A stretch of 64,000 bases of DNA from Anadara kagoshimensis (GCA_021292105.1 CM037869.1:41802849-41866848), one strand, 5' to 3'. Shown: positions 32,698 to 44,588, counted from the first letter of the stretch. Numbers and translations: made by a program. Notes: a model not told the origin generated them from the letters alone.

Positions 32698-32895
32698 TAC
32701 AGTACATACCTGTCGAAAGTTTTACACCGAGTTAAAGATAAAACTCGGCTGCTGAGTGACGCAGATATGTGGAACTAGCTAAAGACAAGTAGTCAAAGTT
32801 CAGATGCTGGGTGACCTAGATTTGTATAGCTAGTGACCGAAAAAGATTGCGAGAGATATAAAGCAGCTTCCGAACAGTTATCGTGATATACGTGT
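32698..32895 (+). mobile_element. MITE-A copy, right end lost
   Basis: TACAGTACATACCTGTCGAAAG at the left; two copies of a GATATGTGGAACTAGCTAAA / GATTTGTATAGCTAGTGACC type block follow, and the sequence loses similarity after CGTGATATACG. 32896-33150 shows nothing. Confidence 0.72.
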
Positions 32896-33151
32896 TTTAT
32901 TATATATCAAAAATCAAAATAATGAATTTAAACAATAAATATTCATTTCCAATATTATTCAAATCGGTTCTTTTGTTCACAATATCAGCTTTGATTCTGA
33001 TCAACCAAACATTTTTCCGAACCCACTGCCCTGAAATAATTTTTAAACCGTTGTAAACACATGACTATGCATATCTTAAATTTCGTACTTATTTACTCAG
33101 CATCTAAATTATTCCACTTAGGTAGTTAATTTTGGGATGTTGGATAAAACG

Positions 33152-33362
33152 CAAGTACAGAACATACCTGTCGAAAGCTTAAGGCCAAGCTAACGAGTTT
33201 ATTAGTGCCAAATCGGTTCTGATCCGAGATCTTCTTAAATTTTATCTCGGCAGATGCATGGACACTTCCTATCCATGGCCATATCGCGGCCGATCGGCAG
33301 CAGAGCTTCGAATCTTCTTCCTCAGCTCACTGTTGAACTTTGGACAGGTCTGTACTGTACTT
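33152..33362 (-). mobile_element. MITE-A copy, near complete
   Basis: GTACAGAACATACCTGTCGA at the left and AACTTTGGACAGGTCTGTAC at the right. Confidence 0.82.
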
Positions 33363-33536
33363 GTAGAAAGCTTTCGACCTACAATATACAAACCGACCAA
33401 CTTCTACCACACTAATTGGTATTCGTGCTTAGTTCATGGCCGGAAATGTTCTCTATAAGCTCGCAATTAAGACAACTTCGTTGGAGTCCCATATTGCTGA
33501 AATTCATTCATTTATTGGGTATACTAATTCAAGTAT

Positions 33537-33766
33537 ATACAGTACCGACCTGTCGAAAGTTTACCACTGAGGTGAAGAAAAGAGTCGAATTTCCGCTTCT
33601 GAGCGGCCTATATATGGTTAACTTGTGACCAAATGATTTTATATCTACCAAGAGATATATGGTAGTTGTCGAGATATTGCAAAAATGAAAGCGAAATGAG
33701 TTGTTGGTTCGGCATTAATAAATCAGTTTAGATTAAGTGTTAACCTTTCGACAGGCCTGTAAAAAC
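33537..33766 (+). mobile_element. MITE-A copy, near complete
   Basis: ATACAGTACCGACCTGTCGA at the left and AACCTTTCGACAGGCCTGTA at the right; interior TTCCGCTTCTGAGCGGCC and CGGCATTAATAAATC. Confidence 0.84.
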
Positions 33767-34085
33767 AAACGTGATGTTGATTTCCTTGTCAATGATCTTA
33801 GTCGTCATTTTTATTGTGGTGCGTGTGTCATTTATATGTAAATATATGATAATCATATTTGGTGCTGTATTAAGCGTTTATACATGTAATATATTGATGG
33901 ACTTATCCTATAGTACAAACAGTCGTAAGATTAACACTCAGCTGACGAAAAGAAGTCAAAACTCGGCTGTCTAGTTGTCGAGGTATGGATAGCTAGTGGT
34001 TAAAACAGCTGCATAAAGGGATATAGGTGACAGCTGCCAAAAAACACCTGTCGAGATATAGCGAAATGAAACTTGAAATTCCTAA
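33767..34085 (+). mobile_element. MITE-A 5' part preceded by unassigned sequence
   Basis: AACAGTCGTAAGATTAACAC followed by TCAGCTGACGAAAAGAAGTC and GAGGTATGGATAGCTAGTGG is a MITE-A left/middle part (33908-34070). The 67-codon frame at 33771-33974 runs into it and encodes a hydrophobic N-terminus; I do not support it as a gene. Confidence 0.6.
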
Positions 34086-34099
34086 AAAAAAGGAATACT

Positions 34100-34290
34100 C
34101 CCTCATGCAAAGTTATTTCCTTAGCTGAATTTGGTAAAATATATTTTAGTCCTTTTGGTTTCGTTTCAACATCTTGAAAACATTTTTGGTTTTCATAATT
34201 TTAGGCCAAACACTACTGAAGAGGTATTACGAAACGGCCGTCTAGTGCTGTAAAAATAAAACTGGTGTAATTTTATTCCAATATGGTTAT
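34100..34290 (+). repeat. repeat C copy
   Basis: Ends with the C marker ACGAAACGGCCGTCTAGTGC TGTAAAA, preceded by CAACATCTTGAAAACATTTT and TTAGGCCAAACACTACTGA. Same order as 41380-41550 and 45470-45570. Confidence 0.75.
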
Positions 34291-34527
34291 TTTTTGGCTC
34301 TGACATTTTTTCAGATTCTTTTCAATCCGACATCTATATAAATAGTTGTCTTTTATTACGCAGTTATTGATTTCGGTGTTACATGTGTCCAAGACATAAT
34401 TGCATCATAGAATCCCAGTGTAATAACAACAATTAGATTTGTGTTTTGTTTCCGGGATTGTATTGATAATGACCTTTGATGTAGTTAGTCATTTGGAGGC
34501 TCGGAATTACCTCAAGAATTGTTTTTA

Positions 34528-34709
34528 AATTCCAACAGCCTTCTAGGAGTTGACTATTGACATTTTTTTACGCATTTGGTATCTAAAAATCTCTTTTGAC
34601 ATTATTTTCATCGTTCTTAAATTCCAACAGCCTCCCAGGAGTCGAGTATTGATATTTTTTTACGCAGTTGTTATCTAAAAATCTCTTTTGAGATTAAGTT
34701 TGTAAACTA
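34528..34709. repeat. 91-bp tandem pair
   Basis: AAATTCCAACAGCCT starts at 34528 and 34619; each unit continues with AGGAGT-GA-TATTGA-ATTTTTTTACGCA and ATCTAAAAATCTCTTTTGA. Confidence 0.82.
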
Positions 34710-34727
34710 TCAGATATTTGATTTTAA

Positions 34728-34960
34728 TGTACAGTGCAGACCTGTTGAGAGATTAGCACTTAGAAAACGAATTAGTGCCGAATCACCACCTCATTTCGGC
34801 CTCTCGATAATTATATCTCAGCAGCATTTCGTCAGCTTTAACCCATCCCTCGGTAGTTTTTCGGTAACTTGTTATCTATATCTCTTCTATTTGGAAGCCG
34901 AACTTTGACTCCTTTTTGTTCACTCAGGATTTATCTGTCGACAAGTCTTTGCAACAACTA
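34728..34960 (-). mobile_element. MITE-A copy, diverged
   Basis: TACAGTGCAGACCTGTTGAG at the left and TTTATCTGTCGACAAGTCTT at the right; interior AGTGCCGAATCACCACCTC. Confidence 0.75.
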
Positions 34961-35014
34961 GCCATATAAACACCACAAAGATGAAAAGATCACATTGCAA
35001 CAGTCGGACAAAGC

Positions 35015-35195
35015 TCAAAAATCTAGAATGAAAAACAAAACATACCTACCCATGTCCAAATCACAATCCCAAAACAAAGCGGTAAAACTTTGAAACTAGC
35101 AAATTAGATTAAACACGTAAACTTACACCAGGAAAGTGAGAGCGGGTGCTTCGGAAGGGAAATTACCGCATGTTTGACGCTACACTCGCCATTAA
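35015..35195 (-). repeat. repeat B copy
   Basis: CATGTCCAAATCACAATCCC, GTAAACTTACACCAGGAAAG and GCGGGTGCTTCGGAAGGG. Confidence 0.75.
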
Positions 35196-35349
35196 GAATT
35201 ATAGGAAATGGAAAGTCGTATATATCCATGATGATGTAATACTATAACACTATTATTTTGAAATTTAAATTTAGAAAAAATTCATTGCTTGTTTCAGCAT
35301 GAATATAATTCGTCTTCCTTATGTTACGTGTCTTTTTTTTTTTAACTTA

Positions 35350-35495
35350 ACAGGAATGGTATACCCTTCCTGAGCACCCAACCTCATGTCCCGTACTTTC
35401 CATTACGTGGTTATGTTTAATTTGCCAGTTTTTAAAGATTTTACTTATGTTTTTTAGATTTGATTTGGATATGGATCGGTTTAATTTGGATTATT
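35350..35495 (+). repeat. repeat B copy
   Basis: ACCCTTCCTGAGCACCCAAC, TTTAATTTGCCAGTTTTTAA and GATATGGATCGGTTTAA; opposite in direction to the copy 160 bp to its left. Confidence 0.68.
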
Positions 35496-35574
35496 ATTTG
35501 CCTTTATGCTTAATAACGTATAATTTATATTATCAACATTAAAAGATGCTTTGCAGTTTTAAATATGGTTTTGG

Positions 35575-35790
35575 TCTGTTAAACAATATTAGCGTGTAAA
35601 AATTGAATTGGGCCGATTTTGTCAAATAAATATTGGTCCTTCTATTTTTCTCATTTCACTATCATAAAAATATTGCCACATTTATTTTTCTAGTACAAAT
35701 ATTAATTTTATTCGGAAACGCCAGTCAAGTGCTGCAAAATTAAAATTGGTTTAGTGATAATTAGTGTTACAATTGTAAAAAATTATTATA
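35575..35790 (+). repeat. repeat C copy, diverged
   Basis: TTTATTCGGAAACGCCAGTC AAGTGCTGCAAAATTAAAA marks the C end at about 35705-35750. Confidence 0.6.
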
Positions 35791-35827
35791 GAATTCCTTC
35801 AAAAGTTTAATAATCATCCTCTACCGA

Positions 35828-36036
35828 TGCAATCCGAACCTGTCGAAATATAAACATTGAACTAATGAAAAAGTGTTGAACCGCGACTGTAATGTGACTG
35901 AGAAATTGAAAACCTTTGTCAAAAAACTGCAGACAGATAGGTAGCAACTGCCAAAAATCTTTCAAAATTAAGCTAAGGAGGGACCTAGTTTAAGCCTATT
36001 GCTAAACTTTTGACGTGCTTTACTGAATAAAGTTTG
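35828..36036 (+). mobile_element. MITE-A copy, diverged
   Basis: TCCGAACCTGTCGAAATATA at the left and CTAAACTTTTGACGTGCTTT at the right; interior GACAGATAGGTAGCAACTGC. Confidence 0.72.
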
Positions 36037-36217
36037 AAAACCATTCTCTAGAGATTCATTAATTGTCTACCGTATGATCTCAATACATGGAATGAATATA
36101 GACTAATTCGAGTAGGCATTGTTACATAACGAATTCTATTATCACATCTGAAGATAGCATCGGGACCACTAGTTGCACAAGACGTTAGATGGAAGATAAC
36201 TATTCAATTTATTATTA

Positions 36218-36312
36218 CTTCGATCTGTCGAAATGGGATTCGAACCTAGACGGTGACAGGTACTGTTATCCACAAGCGCGTGTTTTGAGACCACTACACT
36301 CGATTTATTGAA
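36218..36312 (-). mobile_element. tRNA-like SINE head
   Basis: On the minus strand GTGTAGTGGTCTCAAAACAC is followed by GTCTAGGTTCGAATCCCAT, an intact B box. The A box is imperfect. Spacing is longer than in a normal tRNA, which favours a SINE head or pseudogene. Confidence 0.6.
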
Positions 36313-36317
36313 TTGTC

Positions 36318-36622
36318 AATCAAAAACAAACATACTAATCCATATCACAATCCAGGAGCAAAGTAAAAACTTTGGAACTGACAAGTTAGGTTAGGCACGT
36401 GAACTTCCACCAGGGAAGTGAGGCCGGGTGCTCCGGAAGGGTAAGCACCTCCTGTTTAGCTAGCTACACTCGCCACGTGTGTAATCAAAATTGTGTGAAA
36501 GGAACATGTAACTATGGGACGTCAAATATATCCAGGGCAATCCTGGACACAGAGACATCAAACTTATTAACAACACTGTAATTATGCCTGGTATAAATTG
36601 GCCTTATGAAGGAGTTTGAAAT
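36318..36622 (-). repeat. repeat B copy (well preserved)
   Basis: Runs AAAAACAAACATACTAATCC, CAATCCAGGAGCAAAGTAAA, GAACTTCCACCAGGGAAGTG, CCGGGTGCTCCGGAAGGGTA, TTTAGCTAGCTACACTCGCC, ATATATCCAGGGCAATCCTG and GACATCAAACTTATTAACAA. A good reference copy. The 60-codon + frame inside recurs in mutated form in other B copies because the DNA, not a protein, is conserved. Confidence 0.88.
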
Positions 36623-36664
36623 ACTAATATTAGGTAGGCTCAATATGTTCCATATTGTTTGTTG

Positions 36665-36892
36665 AATAATGGCGTTTTGCATCCCAGTCAAGAGAATCTA
36701 TTCTCTAATATCGAAGCGATCAATTCTGGGATGGCGCATGAGTACCCAAGTACATCACTTAATTGCTCCAAGCATACTTTCAAAACCTCTCAATTTAGGA
36801 TCTGCCCGAAAGGAATTTGAACCTAGGTGGTGAGAAGCACTGTGATTCCGTAGGCGTGTTCTTTAAGATGTCTGAGTCACCTTATCATTCCT
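36665..36892 (-). mobile_element. SINE-like element with tRNA-like head
   Basis: The minus strand starts near 36890 with GGTGACTCAGACATCTTAAA and has an AGGTTCAAATTCCTTTCGGG B box; its far end (36672-36720) is GCGTTTTGCATCCCAGTCAA, the complement of a GGGATGCAAAACGCC tail akin to the GGGACGTTAAAC tail of family 1. Confidence 0.55.
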
Positions 36893-37094
36893 GATATTGT
36901 TATGTTTCTTGATTTTATTTTAATGTCAATGATCGGTAAAACAAAGCTTATTTCTAATTGTAAGGTGTATTTCAAGCAAAATGTTGTAATAAATAAAAGA
37001 ATACAATGCCCTCCAACTGTACCATGACCAAAAACACTTGGTATTTTCTAGTGAGTCCCTAAAGCAATAAATTGCACGAGTAATCAGTGTTCCA

Positions 37095-37415
37095 AGTATG
37101 TTTTACCAAGACCCTAACTTAGAAAAGTGCTCGGTCCGTAAGTGGAAGGTCATGGGCTCGAACCCCGGCCTAAGACCGACCAAGACATGAAATAAGATAG
37201 TGTCTGTCCTTTTGCCAAACAATCGGAATTTATAAATGAATGTCAAGCGGTTCTCCAGAAGAAACCTTTAAAACTAATGTCGTGTGTCACGACAGAAATG
37301 CCACATTAAAGAAGCGCCCATGCACATTGACACAGAACGCACTTTAAATGTCAAAATTTATTCTACTTCATCTATAAGTGTTGGTGTTTCGATGTAAGTA
37401 AAACCTCATTCAATC
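37095..37415 (+). mobile_element. SINE family 1, diverged, (CAAT)n tail
   Basis: AAGTGCTCGGTCCGTAAGTG GAAGGTCATGGGCTCGAACC is the tRNA anticodon arm to B box; the body GACCAAGACATGAAATAAGA and the 3' CATTCAATCAATCAC tail follow. The A box is lost. Confidence 0.72.
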
Positions 37416-37659
37416 AATCACTAATTTGTATTGGTTTTTAGCGTTATTTTTTCTTTGTGATAATCACAGTTTTTACCATTGAACTAACAATCAGATTGTT
37501 TACGTTATTTGAAACACAATACCGTAATAGTCATATGAACCCCATGGAGATACTTACGCACGCAGAAAGTTTCACGTCACAATAACGCGCAAATCTGAAT
37601 GAAATTCCACGAATGTCAAAACAAATGCCATGCCAATAACTAATGGTGTGAAAAGTCAT

Positions 37660-38200
37660 TAAGAGTTGTTAGTCAAAAATAAACGCATAGACTCATGCAT
37701 ATTCCAATCCCAATCAAAAAACAAAAAAAAGAAAAGGACCAAGCACCTTTCAAGTTGTAAAATCAAAATTGTTAATACGAAATGTCATGAAAAAATTTTA
37801 ATCATTAATAAACGTATTTGTCCATGTTCCAATCCCAATAAAAAAAATAAAATAAAACTGAGAAAGATCAAGCGCCTATGGTTCAGTTAGGTACACCTTC
37901 CATGTGTGTAATCAAAATTGAAAATGTGAAAGAAACACCGAACTATGGGACGTGAAATATATACGTGAAAAGGCTTTAATACAGAGGCATTATGTTGATC
38001 AATAATATAGGCATGACGGTAATGAAACTAAAATAATAAAAAATCATTAAGCATAGATAAAAATACATATCGGGCAGGAATACAAAACATTGTTTTATTT
38101 AGGATTTTAAGACAACACATTTGTGATAGATAAAACCTTAAATAGATCCAGGATAGTTTTGGATGGAGAGACGTCGTATTAATCAATATTTTGATGATGG
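37660..38200 (-). repeat. repeat B fragments, two partial units
   Basis: AATAAACGCATAGACTCATG..CAATCCCAATCAAA and AATAAACGTATTTGTCCATG..CAATCCCAATAAA are duplicated about 128 bp apart, then TCCATGTGTGTAATCAAAAT TGAAAATG and GACGTGAAATATATACG continue B. The 74-codon lysine-rich frame at 37666-37890 is a shadow. Confidence 0.65.
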
Positions 38201-39475
38201 TCATAAAACTTAAACAATTAATATTAAAATTTATTGATCATAAATATAATTTTGTATTCCATTGAAACAAAACCTACCGTCTTATTATTCTATTTTCAAT
38301 TTTTTTCTTATTTCAGATTTAAAAAACAATATTAAGACAACACCCACCGTATGTGATAAATATAACCCCAAATTATATTCAGGATGATGACATCATACTT
38401 AAATATATTGCGATGACTGACATATCAAAAAATGAATTAAAATTCATTGAGCATGAACATGAATTGAATTACGTTTTACATTAGAGCATCAATAACACAC
38501 CTCCTTTTATTTACAAAAAATATTCATATTTACGAAAAAAATTAAAGTAAATTTAAACCATTCTTGATATACATCAATATTAGGATGATGGCCATATAAC
38601 ACACAAAAAATAATGAAATCAAATTCATTAAACATTATTACGTCAGATTAAAAAAGTGAAGTAAAGAAAACCTGTCCTTCCCATGTAGAAGTAAGAACGA
38701 GTTTAACAAGAATATTGCGAAGATGGCCACAAAACAAAAACAAAACAAAAAATGAATAAAAAATAATTAAGCATGACTATGAATAGAATTACGTATTACA
38801 TTAGAACATTCATAACACACCTAGTTTTATTTACAAAAAACTATTAATATTTAGGATTTTAAAAAAATTAAAATCGCACAATTCTTGATAAAGAAATCAC
38901 CCTCGATATATCAATTTTTTGATGCAATAAATAATAGATAAATAAGAAAATGAAATTCATTAAGCGTGAATTAGAATAGCATTATTACGTCAGATTTAAA
39001 AAGTGAGACCACATAATTCTTGATAAAGAAAACCTGACCTTCAATATAACACTATAGAAGTAGGAGAGAATTTAACGAGAAAATTGTGATGAAGGCCATA
39101 AAATAAAACAAAAAATGAATAAAAAATCATTAAGCATGGATATGAATAGAATTACGTATTACATTAGAACATTCATAACACACCGAGTTTTATTTACAAA
39201 AAAATATTCATATTTAAGATTTAAAAAAAAGATAAAATTATATCTTAAAATTCTTGATAAAGAAAACACCCTCGATATATCAATATTTTGATGCAATAAA
39301 ATAGATAAATAAAAAATAAAATGAAATTCATTACACATGAATAGAGCAGTAATATTACGTCAGATTTAAAAATAAAAGTTAAATCACACAATCTTGATAA
39401 AAGTAAATCTGACCTTCCCATGTATTTGGTACACTATAGAATTAAGGATGAGCTTTACGGCCACTATTATTTTGC
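38040..39475. repeat. AT-rich tandem array, 320-362 bp units
   Basis: AATAACACAC/CATAACACAC blocks at 38491, 38811 and about 39172 follow GAATTACGTATTACATTAGA in each unit. Alternating blocks ATTATTACGTCAGATTTAAA (about 38640, 38985 and 39350) and ATTCTTGATAAAGAAAAC keep the same order. Roughly four units, AT content very high. Confidence 0.82.
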
Positions 39476-40000
39476 GTGTTATTCCCATTGCCTACACTTA
39501 TAAATTATTGAAATTACCCCACGCCGTTTCCTAATAAAGGCTAAAAACCATCCTCTAGAAATTAACTGATAAAAACATTGATGATATCTGCATATAGTAT
39601 GAATAGAAAGACAGGTAAGGTAAAAACACCATACACCGACTTATTTTTTATTTACAAGATCTATTCTTATTTCAGATTTTATTGAATTATTCAATTAATA
39701 GCCTTATTTGTTATTTATTTACAATAAAAATACAATGTATTCTTAATTAAAGACATTTACTATCGGTTCCCGTTACAGATGAGATTGATTATTCGATGTT
39801 GTTTATCAAATGTACGTATAGCAAAACAGCGTTATATTGCGTCTTTAATATCTTGCTATAATGCGTCTTTAATATCTTTTTTCCGTCACTTATCGCAATG
39901 GTATTTTGAACTCCAAAGACTCATTGGGTTAATCGCTAAATCAACTGTATAACGCTGAATTTTGACTTAACAAATGATGGCGACAAATTCCGATTTTTCT
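39476..40000. other. no defended feature
   Basis: AT-rich; a short local repeat (GCGTCTTTAATATCTTGCTA / GCGTCTTTAATATCTTTTTT) at 39838-39885 only. Confidence 0.4.
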
Positions 40001-40004
40001 GTAT

Positions 40005-40165
40005 ATGGACCAGTATGAATGTAGGTAGATTCAGTAAAATAATTTTCGTCCTTTATCTGCTAATTTTAACTATCTAAAAATGCTTGGATTTCGCAATTTT
40101 GGCCCGAGAACTACTAATGTGGAATTTTATTCCGAAATGTCGATCTACTTCAATCTGTAAAATAT
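40005..40165 (+). repeat. repeat C copy
   Basis: GGCCCGAGAACTACTAATG then GGAATTTTATTCCGAAATGT CGATC, the C end in diverged form. Confidence 0.6.
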
Positions 40166-40539
40166 AAAAAATATGTTAGGAAATAATTAGACATTTACAA
40201 TTGGTTTCAATTCCGTATCAGATGAGATTGATAGTTAATTATCAATTGTACGTGAAGCAAAACATCGTAACAAGTCCTTATATTTCAATGCCACCTACGA
40301 CATTGAAGACGAAATAAATATGTAACTGAAAAACATGTACTTTACATCAATCAAAGCAACTAATATTAGTAAAAAACAATAAATAAAATTGTAATTAGCA
40401 GTAATACAAAAAAAGGCGAGAAAAACAAACGCCTACTTGCACTTATTGCCACTTTCGAATATGCGAGTTTAGAGAACATCGTTGTTAAACGAATTACAGT
40501 ACTCTAATTTTTGTCGAATTTTTATTCCTTATCTTTTTC

Positions 40540-41240
40540 TTTTGGCGTTCATAACAATCCTTACACGCATGTGTAAAATGAGTAAAATTTATAAAATGTA
40601 TTTTTATATATAAATTTTATTAATATAATTTACAAAATATATATGTTTTCCATAAAAGTACAATTTTATATTTATTTTTTTTACTATTATTAATAACACA
40701 AACATAAGTTGGTAATCAAGAGAACTTGTACATTTCAAGGAAGCCATTCAGTGAATAAGACAAAAAACACGAAGGTTATAGAAACCAAACCAAACATATC
40801 CATCCATGTCAAAATCACAATCCTTATGCAAAGAACAAATGTTCATTTAAGTGGCCAAGGATGCGAGACCAGATGCGTTGGATAGGTAATCACAATCTAT
40901 TTAGCTAGCTATAATGGTCACGAGTTATCAAAATAGAAAATGAATGGTACATAAAACTATAGGTTGCAGAGTATTTATATTTCAAAAGTTATTATCAACG
41001 ATATTGTGATGAACCTTATTATACTTAAAAATGAACCAAAAACTTCAAGATAAATAAATGTTATATCCATGAAAATAAATATTGATATTTTAATATCTTT
41101 TAATAAAATTTGTAACATGATATGTAATACATAAAAATATATTTTTACATTTATGTTATTAATAAAATTTTATGACATGTATATGTTATCCATTGACGTA
41201 CATGTTTTGTATTTATTTTATTGCTTTTATTTATAACTCA
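40540..41240. repeat. AT-rich duplicated segment flanking a repeat B copy
   Basis: ATATAT.TTTTCCATAAAAGTACA (near 40640) and ATATGTTATCCATTGACGTACA (near 41180) head two related AT-rich segments about 540 bp apart. Between them, at 40760-41000 on the minus strand, is a B copy (CATGTCAAAATCACAATCCT, TTTAGCTAGCTATAATGG). Confidence 0.55.
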
Positions 41241-41344
41241 AAAATAAGTTCGATAATATACTGTAGTATAAAAGAATGTATTTCAAGGGAGCTACTTAAA
41301 ACACAAAACCAACAAAAATATGGACAGTATATTAATTTAACTCA

Positions 41345-41705
41345 GTGTTGTACAATCATTCCTTAAATAAGATTTTTTTAACCTATCATTTAGAATTTTT
41401 CTAAACAATCTTTTCAACATTTTCAAAATAATTTTGGTTTCATAATTTTGGTTTCATAATTTTAGTCCAAGCACTACTGATGAGGAATTGTATTCCGAAA
41501 CGGCCGTCTAGTGCTGTAAAATTAAAACTGGAATAATATGTAATTAGAAGTTTAGAAGTTTCACTTTCATTTTAAAACATTTGTATTTAGTTTTGTCAAA
41601 AAATTTATAAGTAGTTGCAAAAATGATTACCAAAGTTAGCTAAATCTAATTTAAAGAAAATCTTAGTTGAGAAATGACCGTGAAACCGGAGTCAGGACCT
41701 ATCTA
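41345..41705. repeat. repeat E with repeat C inserted
   Basis: TACAATCATTCCTTAAATAA (41351) and, in reverse, GAAAATCTTAGTTGAGAAAT GACCGTGAAACCGG (41660-41690) are the two ends of an E-type foldback, with a C copy (GGAATTGTATTCCGAAACGG CCGTCTAGTG at 41484-41515) between them. Confidence 0.62.
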
Positions 41706-41929
41706 ACTCGGTTCACTCTAGGGTGAGTCCGTCATTGATTTCCACTAGTGTCATCAGGCATGAGAGAAGTTTTTATAGGATCAAAATACCGGAAATCAAG
41801 ATCAGATTAATATACTTCAGTTTAAAATTGGATGAAATTTAATGTTGCTATAGTAATGGAAATCTAAATTTAATAAATAAGATACTAGCTCTTGTATTTC
41901 ACATTGAAGGTACTCTTGTGTTGAAACGA

Positions 41930-42089
41930 ACCTACGAGGAAAAAAGTCAATTAAGTCCCAAATCAATAAAGTAATGTCAAAGCCAGTTTGTAAACTTAGA
42001 GTCAGCAATAATAATGCAATAAATGCCTTAATGACTTATTGAATGGGAATTTACATCACAATTTATTCGAGAACGGGTGAAGTGAATGT

Positions 42090-42145
<56 letters not shown>

Positions 42146-42507
42146 GCGGTTCAGTAGGGTCCTCGTTGGTTAAATGAATAAAATCGTGGGTTAAGATTTG
42201 AACCCAACTCGGTACAGATCCTATTTTGCATGAGATTTGTCATTTTCTAAATGTTGGTGGTTTTCCCTGAACTCTCCTGTTTTTAACCGTCAATGACCAA
42301 TGAACCATAACTGTCTCAATATACAGGAAAACAAGTCAATGAAGACACAAATCAATAAGCTAATGTCAGAAACAGTTTGTAAAGCTAAAGAAGGCAATAA
42401 TAAAGCAGTACCAGAAAGCATCTTCCCATTACAACGACAGAAACTGGTTTTATTGTAGGCTTCCTGACGTAATGAGTTAATGGAAATTTACATCACAGTA
42501 TACAAGG

Positions 42508-42548
<41 letters not shown>
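41930..42548. repeat. tandem duplication, each copy ending in (GT)n
   Basis: GTCAATTAAGTCCCAAATCA (41947) and GTCAATGAAGACACAAATCA (42334) begin two copies that both contain AATGTCA-A-CAGTTTGTAAA, AAT..GAATTTACATCACA and end in (GT)n runs, at 42093-42143 and 42510-42549. Offset about 387 bp at the left edge. Confidence 0.8.
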
Positions 42549-42551
<3 letters not shown>

Positions 42552-42752
42552 CGCCGGCCACGCCCACAATGTTCCGACAAAGGTCGCCATCACGGTTCCA
42601 AAGCAGCGTCACGGCAACTAATGACGTACTAGTTTCTGTGACATTATATAATGTCACAATTCAGGCCAAGTTTTTATTCTTTTTGCATCTAAATCAAGCA
42701 TGTCGGCCATTTGTAGGAACATTGTGTGCGTGACTGACGATCCGTCAATTCC
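42548..42752. mobile_element. MITE-F copy beside (GT)n
   Basis: Ends GTATCGCCGGCCACGCCCACAATGTTCCGACAAAGG-type left terminus and GTAGGAACATTGTGTGCGTG..GATCCGTCAATT right terminus, imperfect inverted repeats. Its interior (GTCACGGCAACTAATGACGT, AATTCAGGCCAAGTTTTTAT) is shared in reverse with the copy at 56588-56800. Confidence 0.82.
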
Positions 42753-42899
42753 TAATCAGCCTATCTTAAAATAAAATTTATAACTGGTTCGTTAAAATAA
42801 ATATGTATTGATAAGTATTCTATTGTTTTATTATCTATACAATGGGTCAAGACAAAGACCTATCCGGAAAATGGTACAACAAAATGAAACATAAATGTA

Positions 42900-43010
42900 A
42901 AATACATGAATTTTCCTGGTGTAAAATTCAAGTATTTACATTAATTTGCCAGTTTTTACCTTGCATTTTGAATTGTAATTTGGATATGTACCGTTATTTT
43001 TGTATTTTAT
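42900..43010 (+). repeat. repeat B fragment
   Basis: TTTCCTGGTGTAAAATTCAA, TTAATTTGCCAGTTTTTACC and GGATATGTACCG. 43011-43237 shows nothing. Confidence 0.5.
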
Positions 43011-43237
43011 ATTAGAATGATATAACATTTGTGTTCACGAATTCAATTACATAATTACATGGATTTGTAAGGCAGATAATACAATTATGTGTAATCAGTC
43101 TTATTAATGTAGCCGTTGGCTTCTCTCAAGCACACTTTGTCCAGTCATTTTTAATTCATGTTCGAAAATAAGTCTAGACAAAAGTGATCATTTAGATTTA
43201 TTGTTTACTAGGTGAATAACCGTAAAAGATGGATTTC

Positions 43238-43593
43238 GTTATACACTGCCCTCCATAAATTATCATACATGTTTAAAAAAGTCCTATCATAACAGGCTTA
43301 AAATCTTCACAAAATTTAGTAGAAAATATTATTATGTGAAAGCTGAATGTTTTTGTCAGCTGAAATGATGTTTTTATCTTTAAAAATATGTAATTTTTCC
43401 AATTTTCAGAGAAATTCACAGAAAGTTTATTTTCAAGAAAAATAACTTTATTACATACATCCAGATCATAAAGTTAATATATCGCTTTCAATTACAGAAA
43501 AAAACTTTTGATATGATGAGTATAATGTTAACCTATTGCAAATATACATTCATTTTGTAAAGTTATTTATGAAGCGCCGTGTAGTATAAAAAT
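43238..43593. mobile_element. mariner-type MITE (inferred)
   Basis: TTATACACTGCCCTCCATAA at the left is matched by the imperfect complement TTATTTATGAAGCGCCGTGT AGTATAA at the right. TA flanks and a CCTCCATAA-type end suggest a Tc1/mariner non-autonomous element. No transposase frame. Confidence 0.55.
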
Positions 43594-43724
43594 TCATACA
43601 ATGTATATATGTTTATTGATACAGCGAATACAAAGCATCTTTTTACACGATAAAATATCGAATCTGAATGATGTCTTTATGGTGTATGTTTCTCACAAAT
43701 ATATTGTAAACTGTATTTAAAAAC

Positions 43725-43935
43725 ATAATTTTATGTCCAAATCACATTCCTTAAGGAAATCAAAAATTTTGAAACTGACAAACTAGGTTAAATTCGCAAT
43801 ATTTCTTTGAAAAGAGTGAGTGCCTTATGTTTAGCTAGCTACATCTATCACATGTGTAATCAAATTTAAGAATGAAGGAATATACAACTAATGGAAGTTT
43901 AATATATCCATGGTGAATCAGAAAATGTTGCGTCA
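43725..43935 (-). repeat. repeat B copy
   Basis: ATGTCCAAATCACATTCCTT, TTTGAAACTGACAAACTAGG, TTTAGCTAGCTACATC and AATATATCCATGGTGAATC. Confidence 0.7.
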
Positions 43936-44344
43936 GATAATTTCAAGAGTATTTTAGTCTGGCCTTGTTTGTTTCATTGTCGCGCCATTGAATGACAGTT
44001 AGTGCAATTTCGCAAAAGTTTAACTTTTCTTTCTATTTTCTCCCACGAAATTAAAACGAAATGAAAATTTTTCCGATTTACAAACATATTTTAAGTACTA
44101 CCTGAACGGTAACAATCGAAAACTAAATACGAGCAAAAACCATAATAGAAACACGACAAAACTCAAGCAAATAATATTAATAGACAAAACATAAAGGGAA
44201 ATCAAATCAAACATTGTTTTCGATATGTTACATACAACATGAAGACTATTAGTCATGAACTAAAGTACGTTTTATTCTACCTTTAGACTACGCAAGCGCA
44301 CACGCGTGTGTATGTTTTGTTTTTATTCATTTCAATAAGTATAT

Positions 44345-44588
44345 ACAAACAACATAGACCTGTCTGCCTGACCTTTCATTGGAAATAGTCATATAGGAGC
44401 GTCCATCCAATATGTGGGTAACGTTATGATTCAGTCAAAACATACACACACTGCCAATGATTAGTATTCACATTATATCAAATGAAATATCCACGCATGA
44501 TCCATATTACTTAAATTTATTCGTCCATAATGACTTTTTATAATTAAAGTCAAACGGACAGGTCAGTGTTCTTTGTCTATATTAAAAT
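44345..44588. mobile_element. foldback element D, compact copy
   Basis: AACATAGACCTGTCTGCCTG ACCTTTCATT at the left and AAAGTCAAACGGACAGGTCA GTGTTCTTTG at the right. Same ends as 23628-24362 without the minisatellite, so this is the simpler form. Confidence 0.8.

Noticed and set aside
42512-42733. 73-codon + frame starting with a Cys-Val run
   Set aside because: Starts in the (GT)n tract and continues through MITE-F.
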